Positions 1-4,323 of a stretch of DNA of 6,625 bases are shown here, piece by piece. A program made the translations under genes and the position numbers. The stretch spans positions 1 to 6,625 of the forward strand of contig JBBSCP010000266.1 in the NCBI GenBank assembly GCA_038250135.1. Direction: 5' to 3'. Source of the stretch: Falsiroseomonas sp038250135. Its GTDB lineage: Bacteria; Pseudomonadota; Alphaproteobacteria; Acetobacterales; Acetobacteraceae. Position 1 is the first letter of the stretch. Every line of letters begins with the position of its first letter. A model generated the notes under the pieces. It was not told the DNA's origin, ran no database searches, and saw only the letters and a list, made by a program, of their open reading frames with translations.

Positions 1-1
1 C

Positions 2-229
2 AGACGCGTCTGCCAGGCCTGGGACGTCCCGCGCTCCAGCTTCTACGCCGCCCGAAAGCCGACGCCGGACAGCACCCTGCCCCGCCCACCGGCGCGCCCA
101 CCGACGCGCCGCGGACCAAAGTCTGCGGTCAGTGATGCAGCGCTGCTCGCCGCCATCAGGCAGGACCTCACCCTCTCCCCCTCGACCGGCGAAGGCCACC
201 GCAAGGTCTGGGCCCGCCTGCGTGCCTTC
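2..229 (+). pseudogene. IS3-family transposase (OrfB) fragment, N-terminal part only
   Basis: This reading frame enters from the left edge and reads like the start of an IS3-type OrfB. It has a short helix-turn-helix-like stretch CQAWDVPRSSFYAARK (codons from about position 11), a Pro/Arg-rich linker, and then the segment GPKSAVSDAALLAAIR followed by GEGHRKVWARLR. The last motif is typical of the HTH_21 region that precedes the DDE integrase core in IS3 elements. The frame leaves transposase similarity after ARLR (about 223), so the whole catalytic DDE domain is missing and the fragment cannot be active. It continues without a stop into RHS-like sequence. The family is recognised from memory of the motifs; the IS subgroup cannot be named. 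Confidence 0.65.
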
Positions 230-805
230 CAACGTTCCTATGATTCCGGCCGCACGGGAGTCGGCTCCGTGCTCGGCCCTGGCTGGCGGCACGGCTTTGA
301 CCTTTCGGCCGTGCCCGACAGTGATGGGTTCGAGGGCATGGCGGCAACCTCGCCGCGCAACGGCATCTTCAGCATCGCGGCGATCTTCGTGATGCTCGAC
401 CTACTCAATACGAGCGGCTCACAACCGCTCGACCGGCTCGTGATCTCCACGCTCATCGCGCAGTTCTGGATGGAGCAGCTGACCGGCAACGTGTTTCGCA
501 TCTCGCGCCCCGGCGCGATCGAGACTTTCGTGCGCACCGGCACGGCCAGATGGAGCGAACCGGCCGGCTCGAGTTCGACGCTGACCGTGGGGACAGGCAA
601 CGCCTGCAACCTCGCGACAGGTGACGGCGACGTGCTGCAGTTAGGCACCGCCAGCGCCGGCCAGCCAGGCAGTGTCACCAGTTGGACGAGTGCTGCCGGG
701 GCACGGGTGGATTTCAACTACGCCGATGGCAACCTGACGACGGTCACCAGCAACCTCGGCTGCACTCTCACGCTTGCCTACCGGCCATGGGTCTTCTCCT
801 CCTGA
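230..805 (+). pseudogene. RHS/YD-repeat protein fragment, fused in frame to the IS3 remnant
   Basis: The frame continues from the transposase remnant to a TGA at 803-805. Near its start is QRSYDSGRTGVG followed by LGPGWRHGFD, the pattern (RxYxS...LGxGWxHxxD) found where the beta-shell of RHS/YD-repeat proteins begins. Further on it has TSWTSAAGARVDFNYADGN and LTTVTSNLG, which look like the opening of the YD-repeat region. Intact RHS proteins run well over a thousand residues and end in a toxin domain. Here about 190 residues remain, and RHS similarity stops at TLAY (about 780), where unrelated sequence supplies a short tail RPWVFSS. Both ends are therefore recombination joints. An internal ATG at 269 could in principle start translation, but no good ribosome site precedes it. 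Probably inactive. Confidence 0.6.
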
Positions 806-843
806 CGTGGGCCCCAGCGGCGCACGGCTTCGTTCTGGATCGC

Positions 844-1005
844 CTAGCGCAGCCAGGGATCGGTGATGTCCTCGAGGTGCAGCGAGACGGCGCCCTGCTG
901 CTGCCAGATGCGGCGGCGCAGGGCTTCCATCTCGGGCGTGGTGGTGTCGCTGCGGGTGCCGCGGTCGAGGCACGAGCGGGGCGGCAGGGGGGAGCCGGGC
1001 AGCAT
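844..1005 (-). CDS. Small hypothetical protein (53 aa), possibly truncated by an amber codon
   Basis: I do not recognise this protein. It reads MLPGSPLPPRSCLDRG, then an acidic and basic helical part MEALRRRIWQQQGAVSLHL, ending EDITDPWLR before a TAG at 846-844. A ribosome-binding sequence GGAGG sits 10 nt upstream of the ATG on the minus strand, which supports this start over the much longer open frame that continues upstream to 1434 and is only the shadow of the toxin-antitoxin genes. Beyond the TAG the same frame continues AIQNEAVRRWGPRQEE for 21 codons to another stop at 780-778. DPWLRQAIQNEA would be a natural continuation if the TAG were CAG, so the gene may be a nonsense-truncated copy of a 75-residue protein. 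It is divergent from the toxin gene, with 71 bp between the two starts. Confidence 0.4.
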   Translation of the reverse strand: MLPGSPLPPRSCLDRGTRSDTTTPEMEALRRRIWQQQGAVSLHLEDITDPWLR

Positions 1006-1041
1006 CAGGCCTGGCCCTCCGCGCCCTGGCCGAGAAGGGCC

Positions 1042-1070
1042 TTGGGTTTTGTCGTCCTCTGGCCTACATA
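1042..1070 (+). promoter_or_regulatory. Candidate promoter of the toxin-antitoxin operon
   Basis: TTGGGT at 1042-1047 and TACATA at 1065-1070 form sigma-70-like -35 and -10 boxes with a 17-bp spacer. The expected transcription start, about 7 nt past the -10, falls on the GTG start codon at 1077. This would give a leaderless or almost leaderless mRNA. It is a match by eye only, and the -35 is weak. Confidence 0.35.
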
Positions 1071-1076
1071 GAGGCC

Positions 1077-1358
1077 GTGGAATTCGAGTGGAATGACGCC
1101 AAGAGCGGCGCCTGTTTCGCAGAGCGCGGTTTCGACTTCGCCTATGCGGTGCAGGTGTTCCTCGACCCGGATCGGCTGGTCGAGGTCGACAACCGCTTCG
1201 ATTACGGCGAGCCGCGCTATCGCGTGCTCGGCCAGATCGAGGGGCGGCTGTTCCTGGTGGTCTACACGCCGCGGGGCGACGCATTCCGGTTGATTTCGGC
1301 CCGAAAGGCCAACGCCAAGGAGGTGGCTCGCTATGGGCACAATTCGCGTGACGCTTGA
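1077..1358 (+). CDS. brnT: BrnT/DUF497-family toxin of a type II toxin-antitoxin system
   Basis: The 93-residue protein has the BrnT layout from end to end. The N-terminus MEFEWNDAKSGACFAERG matches the family's F-x-W-(D/N)-xx-K-x(n)-(H/R)-G start. FDFAYAVQVFLDP follows, and then the conserved core EPRYRVLGQIEGRLFLVVYT with a PRGDAFRLISARKA tail and a final Glu and Tyr (KEVARYG). BrnT toxins are RelE-fold ribonucleases that cut mRNA and inhibit translation, and they are neutralised by binding the antitoxin encoded just downstream. The start is GTG at 1077; no better start lies upstream in frame. GAGG at 1071-1074 is too close (2 nt) to act as a normal ribosome site, which fits a leaderless transcript. 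The 3' end overlaps the antitoxin gene by 26 bp, so the two are one operon. Length is normal for the family and no disruption is visible. Confidence 0.87.
   Translation: MEFEWNDAKSGACFAERGFDFAYAVQVFLDPDRLVEVDNRFDYGEPRYRVLGQIEGRLFLVVYTPRGDAFRLISARKANAKEVARYGHNSRDA
1317..1324 (+). promoter_or_regulatory. Strong Shine-Dalgarno site for the antitoxin gene, inside the toxin gene
   Basis: AAGGAGGT lies 8 nt before the ATG at 1333 and is almost a perfect anti-Shine-Dalgarno match. The upstream toxin gene has no properly spaced site. The contrast suggests that translation of the antitoxin is favoured over the toxin from the shared mRNA. Confidence 0.75.
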
Positions 1359-1659
1359 CCCCACGAAGCAGACCAAGGGCCGGATCGACCCGCAGCGAGT
1401 CGATGCGACGACCGAGGTCGACATCCAGCGCCACGCTTCCGAGGACGATGCCGCATCGGCGCAGGACGCCGCCGCATACACGCGACGGGTGCGCCGGCGG
1501 ACGGGGCTGACCCAGGCCGCCTTTGCCGCGCGGATTGGCGTGCCACTGGACACGGTGCGGAACTGGGAGCAGGGCAAGCGCCTGCCGGCCGGCCCGGCCA
1601 AGGCGCTGCTGAAAATCCTGGATCGCGCACCGGAGGCGGCGTTGTCCGCCCTCGCCTGA
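1333..1659 (+). CDS. XRE-family helix-turn-helix antitoxin, partner of the BrnT toxin
   Basis: The 108-residue protein has two parts. Residues 1-45 form a charged, probably flexible N-terminal arm (MGTIRVTLDPTKQTKGRIDP, then VDATTEVDIQRHASEDD). In type II antitoxins such an arm commonly holds the toxin-binding segment. Residues 50-105 are an XRE/HTH_3 DNA-binding domain: RVRRRTGLTQAAFAARIGV (helices 1-2) and PLDTVRNWEQGKRLP (recognition helix and the family's NWEQGKR signature), then a closing helix. It should bind the toxin and, with it, repress the operon's own promoter. Classical BrnA antitoxins carry a ribbon-helix-helix domain instead, so this is the BrnT-plus-HTH variant. The ATG at 1333 overlaps the toxin reading frame and has an excellent ribosome site 8 nt upstream. 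Confidence 0.85.
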   Translation: MGTIRVTLDPTKQTKGRIDPQRVDATTEVDIQRHASEDDAASAQDAAAYTRRVRRRTGLTQAAFAARIGVPLDTVRNWEQGKRLPAGPAKALLKILDRAPEAALSALA

Positions 1660-1682
1660 CCTGGCGCAATCGGGTACCGGCT

Positions 1683-1711
1683 GACGCCTCGCGCGTGCAC
1701 GCGCGGACGTC
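1683..1711. other. 16-bp perfect palindrome within a larger hairpin, after the antitoxin gene
   Basis: Positions 1690-1705 (CGCGCGTGCACGCGCG) are perfectly palindromic. GACG at 1683-1686 pairs with CGTC at 1708-1711 outside a small internal loop, giving a 10-bp stem with a TGCA loop 24 nt after the antitoxin stop. No T-run follows, so it is not a standard intrinsic terminator. It could slow or end transcription, or bind a dimeric protein. Confidence 0.4.
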
Positions 1712-1730
1712 CCCTGGGGAGGAGGAGAAA

Positions 1731-1754
1731 CTTCAATAATAGTAATACTTCAAT
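1731..1754. repeat. AT-rich patch with a 7-bp direct repeat
   Basis: CTTCAAT occurs at 1731-1737 and again at 1748-1754, separated by AATAGTAATA. The 24-bp stretch is strikingly AT-rich inside GC-rich DNA and lies just after GGAGGAGGAG (about 1719-1728). An ATG at 1753 opens only a 23-codon frame ending at 1824, with no protein-like character and no suitably spaced ribosome site. Otherwise 1660-1824 holds no gene that I can see. Confidence 0.35.
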
Positions 1755-1830
1755 GGGTCTCTCTCCTGGCCCGAGGGCGCACGCGCATCTGCATTCGCCT
1801 GCGCGCGTGAGCGGCACGGTGTAGGCATGG

Positions 1831-2085
1831 ATGCTCCCGGCCGACTTTACGCCGGCCAACCCGATCGGGCTGCGGCTGCAGGTACTGGAAAGCGATCATC
1901 TCGACACCGCCCGCAACGGCATGATCGAGGGCCTGCCCACCTAGCAGGGCATCGCCCTCGGCGAGGCCAGTGAGCCCTTCGCCGATTGGCTGCATCGCAT
2001 CCACCCTGGTGTATCCTGGCTGCTGCCCTCCGGTGGCAGGTTCACCAGCGAGGCAGTGCCGGCCCGCGACGTGCTGCACGTCTAA
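1831..2085 (+). pseudogene. Lambda-type phage portal protein fragment with an internal stop
   Basis: The frame reads MLPADFTPANPIGLRLQ, then LQVLESDHLDTARNGMIEG, a TAG at 1942-1944, then QGIALGEASEPFADWLHRIHP and finally EAVPARDVLHV before TAA at 2083-2085. The order of motifs, LQVLExDHLD, a QGIEF-like stretch, a WLHxxHP-like stretch and PAxDVLHV, is that of lambda-family portal proteins, the dodecameric ring through which DNA enters the capsid. Only about 85 codons of a roughly 500-residue protein remain. The frame is closed upstream by TAG at 1822, interrupted by the amber codon, and cut off where the hairpin array starts. It is a dead prophage remnant. Recognition is by motif memory. Confidence 0.6.
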
Positions 2086-2134
2086 AGCACGTTTGGTTCA
2101 AACGGAATCGTTTGAACCAAAGTCCGTGCTTTAG
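2082..2134. repeat. Hairpin 1 of the array
   Basis: The outer stem pairs CTAAAGCACG (2082-2091) with CGTGCTTTAG (2125-2134), extendable by one T-A pair to 2081/2135. The inner 13-bp stem pairs TTTGGTTCAAACG (2092-2104) with 2109-2121. The loop is GAAT. A 3-nt bulge GTC (2122-2124) lies on the 3' side. All stem pairs are Watson-Crick. Confidence 0.85.
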
Positions 2135-2146
2135 ATTCAAGTGTTT

Positions 2147-2188
2147 ATAGCGCACGAAATCGGTTCAATCGAACCGATAGTGCGCTAG
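2147..2188. repeat. Hairpin 2 of the array
   Basis: The outer stem pairs TAGCGCAC (2148-2155) with GTGCGCTA (2180-2187). An asymmetric internal loop (GAA at 2156-2158 against A at 2179) precedes an inner 8-bp stem ATCGGTTC (2159-2166) with GAACCGAT (2171-2178). The loop is AATC. Confidence 0.85.
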
Positions 2189-2226
2189 AGCACGATCGAT
2201 CCTCTCGGATCGATCTCGTGCTCTAG
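2185..2226. repeat. Hairpin 3 of the array, sharing CTAG with hairpin 2
   Basis: The outer 11-bp stem pairs CTAGAGCACGA (2185-2195) with TCGTGCTCTAG (2216-2226). The inner stem pairs TCGATCC (2196-2202) with GGATCGA (2207-2213). The loop is TCTC and TC (2214-2215) is bulged. Because it shares CTAG (2185-2188) with hairpin 2, the two cannot fully fold at the same time at their tips. Confidence 0.85.
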
Positions 2227-2238
2227 AAACCATTGAGT

Positions 2239-2291
2239 CTACAGCACGAAATCCGTTCACATTGATTCCATGTGAGCGGATAGTGCTGTAG
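2239..2291. repeat. Hairpin 4 of the array
   Basis: The outer stem pairs CTACAGCAC (2239-2247) with GTGCTGTAG (2283-2291). The internal loop is GAA (2248-2250) against A (2282). The inner 12-bp stem pairs ATCCGTTCACAT (2251-2262) with ATGTGAGCGGAT (2270-2281), including one T-G wobble at 2256/2276. The loop TGATTCC contains GATTCC, the reverse complement of the GGAATC of hairpin 1. Confidence 0.85.
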
Positions 2292-2323
2292 CCGCGTAGA
2301 GTTCGCTACCGTGTGCCTACGGA

Positions 2324-2461
2324 ATTGGGGTCGGCAGCAATCGCGATCCCGCAGCGTACTTCCTCGCCAAGGTCAAAGTCGCCGGCCAGGCGGTCGTGTC
2401 GGACGAACTGCTCAACATCGGCCATCGGTTGCAGTTGCTGGTTTGCCCTGTTGTAGTGGCT
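2324..2461 (+). pseudogene. Possible fragment of a HlyD-family secretion adaptor
   Basis: Between the hairpin array and the exchanger gene one plus-strand frame reads SNRDPAAYFLAKVKVAGQ, then DELLNIGHRLQ and PVVVASV. The pattern of a YFLAKVxV strand, a short helix, and RLQ followed by a PVxV strand resembles the last beta-barrel segment of HlyD/PrtE-type membrane-fusion proteins (normally ...RLQPGMPVxV). No start codon or ribosome site is visible. The frame opens after a stop at 2297 and ends at 2492 inside the exchanger's 3' end on the other strand. If real it is a short relic. The match is weak and could be chance. Confidence 0.25.
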
Positions 2462-3472
2462 TCAGTCCAGTACGCTGTTGGGCAGAATCGATAAGACATA
2501 GGTGGCATAGAGCACCAGCAGCACCGCCCCCTCACGCCGGCCGATCCGCCATCCTGTGCGCCCCATGACCAAGAGCAGCGCAGAGACGCCGAGCAGGATC
2601 CACAGATCGTAAGCGACGATTTCTGGCGGGATCACGGTGGGCGAGATCATCGCCGTGACGCCGCCGATGCCAAGCACATTGTAGATGTTCGAGCCCAGCA
2701 CGTTGCCGAGCGCCACATCGGCATGCCGTCGTAGCGCCGCCACGACGGAGATAACCAGCTCGGGTAGAGATGTGCCTATGGCGACAATGGTCAGGCCGAT
2801 CACCGTCTCTGGCATCGCCAGGACCTGCGCTAGCGCCACCGCGCCATCCACGAACAGCCCGCCGCCAAGCACCACCAGCACGAGTCCCCCCAGGGCGAGA
2901 CCCACCGAAAGCAGGGCGCCGCCGGCGCCGGCGCCGACCGCGGCGACGCCTGCGCCGTGCAGGCCGCTTGGGTGGGTCTCCTCGAAGGCCTGTGCCTTCT
3001 CGAAGGCCGCCGTGTGATCCGGCCCGCCTCGGCTTTCCTGCCGCCAAGCATAGCCGATGTAGGCGACGAGGCCCAAAAGGAACAGCGCGCCCACCGTACG
3101 ATCCAGCGCGCCGAACAGGCCGACGCAGACCAGCGCGATGGCAGCACCTAGGCCAACCATGCCATCGCGCAGCAATGCCCCACGGCCGACCGCCACCGGC
3201 ACGATCAGCGCGGAAATGCCCAGGATCACCAGAATATTGGCAATGTTCGAGCCCACGATGTTGCCCACCGCAATGCCTGGGGAGCCTGCCAGCGATGCCT
3301 GCACGCTGGTCACCAATTCAGGCGTTGATGTGCCGAAGCCCACAAGAGTAAGCCCGATCAGCAATGGCGAGAGGCCGAGGCGCTCGGCAATCTGCACTGC
3401 GCCGCGTACGAAAAGCTCACCGCCGAGCACTAGGAGAACCAGTCCGCCTAGCAAAAGTAGCGCGACGTCCAT
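2462..3472 (-). CDS. Calcium/sodium antiporter, CaCA family (YrbG-like)
   Basis: The 336-residue integral membrane protein carries the two inverted alpha-repeats that define Na+/Ca2+ exchangers. Repeat 1 has GFGTSTPEL (45-53) and GNIVGSN (70-76). Repeat 2 has AIGTSLPEL (231-239) and GNVLGSN (257-263). The Glu of each PEL and the Asn of each GSN lie at the ion-binding centre in solved members of the family. The halves align closely, each beginning with a L-VLGG-LFV-GAV-A segment. About ten hydrophobic segments are visible, split by a hydrophilic stretch at 144-172 followed by a Gly/Ala-rich run. It should exchange Ca2+ for Na+ (possibly H+ or K+) across the inner membrane. The size matches E. 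coli YrbG. The ATG at 3472 is preceded by a modest GGGGA. It is convergent with the toxin-antitoxin operon across the hairpin array. Confidence 0.92.
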   Translation of the reverse strand: MDVALLLLGGLVLLVLGGELFVRGAVQIAERLGLSPLLIGLTLVGFGTSTPELVTSVQASLAGSPGIAVGNIVGSNIANILVILGISALIVPVAVGRGALLRDGMVGLGAAIALVCVGLFGALDRTVGALFLLGLVAYIGYAWRQESRGGPDHTAAFEKAQAFEETHPSGLHGAGVAAVGAGAGGALLSVGLALGGLVLVVLGGGLFVDGAVALAQVLAMPETVIGLTIVAIGTSLPELVISVVAALRRHADVALGNVLGSNIYNVLGIGGVTAMISPTVIPPEIVAYDLWILLGVSALLLVMGRTGWRIGRREGAVLLVLYATYVLSILPNSVLD

Positions 3473-4323
3473 CTTTCGATCCCCGCGATATGGTGCTCAG
3501 GCCAGCACCGACCCATGTTTCACAGTCTCCAGTAAACGGCATGCAGCATTGCCGCCGGCAGGTCCAGCAGCGATGTTGGCAAGAGTGGGCCAGTCGATCG
3601 CCTGCAGCCGCGCTGAGTGGTCGCTATCCAGCTTCGCCCAACCGGCCCGAACCGCGTGACCTCGCGATATGCGACGCTGGGGCCAGCCTCGCCTACCATG
3701 GCCAAACGGGCGATCGAAGCAAGAGCATCGGGTGCTGCTTTGATCCGGCGGAGATTGAGGACTGCCCTGCAAACCATTCCGCCGTGGCCGATTGCGGCGT
3801 CATGGTCCTTCCCCATCCGGAACACGGTCAGATCGTGAAAGCGTTCATCTGGCCGGCGCATCGGCAAGCTCACGTGCATGGCCTGATCGAGGACCCCCAC
3901 GCGTACCGGCACCAGGGCGCAGGCACCTGGGTGATCACCAAGCCGGGCGCCGTCCCCCTCGCAAACCTGGCGGCACCGTTCAAACAAGAGGCCCCGGCTC
4001 GCGCCTGCCAATCTTACACCGCCTAAACCAGCGCCGATTTCTGCCCAATGTCCAGCGCTGAAGACACGCCAGCAGGGCAACGACCTCCCCAAAACGAACT
4101 TCTGCCAACCGACCTCTGCACCGCCCAAACCCACCGCCGCAAGGCAGGGGGGGCGGACGCTTGACCGTCGTCCCAACCGCGCTCGAAGATGATCTGTCCG
4201 GCGACGGCTATGGACTGGCGTTACGGTTTATGACCGCTCCCGGAATGAACCGCGAAAATTCTGCCGCTATGGATACTGCACCGAAACAAGGCAGTTCACC
4301 GGCCGATCGAACGCTGCGGGACG
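3473..4323. other. Gap of about 850 bp without an intact gene
   Basis: Long open frames exist on both strands here, but none has a protein-like motif over its length and most are composition-driven. The part next to 3472 should carry the exchanger's promoter on the minus strand; I cannot point to convincing boxes. One recognisable relic lies at about 3694-3930. From about 3930 to 4323 I see nothing beyond a 7-G run near 4147 and small imperfect inverted repeats. No T-run terminator is visible after mnhG. Confidence 0.6.
3694..3930 (+). pseudogene. Relic of an AMP-forming acyl-/acetyl-CoA synthetase (C-terminal domain)
   Basis: One plus-strand frame reads YHGQTGDRSK, then SIGCCFDPAEIED, then HSAVADCGVM, LPHPEHGQIVKAFIWPA and LIEDPHAYRHQ. 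This is the expected order in the AMP-binding superfamily: a TGD(R/L) motif, SSGYRIxPxEIE at the start of the C-terminal domain, HPAVxxxxVxGxPHPxxGxxVKAFV, and a LxxxLxAYVxxQ helix. The roughly 25-30 residues normally between TGD and SGYR are missing. SGYRI has decayed to IGCCF, and the catalytic-lysine region (PRTxTGK) is absent after about 3930. No start, ribosome site or upstream adenylation domain is present. Such enzymes activate carboxylic acids as acyl-CoA, but this copy cannot work. Confidence 0.5.

Larger units (their letters stand above)
2082..2291. repeat. Inverted dimer of two 107-bp double-hairpin modules (BIME/MITE-like array)
   Basis: Four nested imperfect palindromes lie end to end at 2082-2134 (53 bp), 2147-2188 (42), 2185-2226 (42) and 2239-2291 (53), with 12-bp spacers at 2135-2146 and 2227-2238. 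Each outer stem has the form (C)TA-N-R/C-GCAC ... GTGC-Y/G-N'-TA(G). The lengths mirror around the central CTAG (2185-2188). Spacer 1 matches the reverse complement of spacer 2 at 9 of 12 positions, and the GGAATC loop of the first hairpin recurs on the opposite strand in the fourth. The second module is therefore an inverted copy of the first. The stretch is clearly less GC-rich than its surroundings. It lies between convergent genes and might act as a bidirectional transcript-end or REP-like element. It is similar in kind to alphaproteobacterial intergenic palindromes; exact family unknown. Confidence 0.85.

Noticed and set aside
1753..1824. 23-codon ORF after the AT-rich patch
   Set aside because: The GGAGGAGGAG upstream is too far from the ATG and the peptide has no protein-like character.
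1005..1859. 284-codon open frame on the minus strand across the toxin-antitoxin genes
   Set aside because: It is antisense to two genes with clear family motifs, is Arg/Ala/Ser-rich as expected for a GC shadow, and has no recognisable domain.
2082..2291. CRISPR array
   Set aside because: The repeated units are long palindromes of two sizes in mirrored order, not identical direct repeats with equal unique spacers, and no cas genes are nearby.
2082..2291. Intrinsic (rho-independent) terminators
   Set aside because: None of the four hairpins is followed by a T-run on either strand, and the stems are not GC-clamped. A role in ending transcripts is possible but not shown by sequence.
2082..2291. 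Integron attC sites or iteron-type replication origin
   Set aside because: No attC core-site arrangement or integrase, and no direct iterons, DnaA boxes or rep gene are visible.
3520..4176. 218-codon minus-strand open frame in the gap before the exchanger gene
   Set aside because: No domain, membrane or signal pattern, and no ribosome site. It runs antisense to the synthetase relic, so it is probably a composition artefact.
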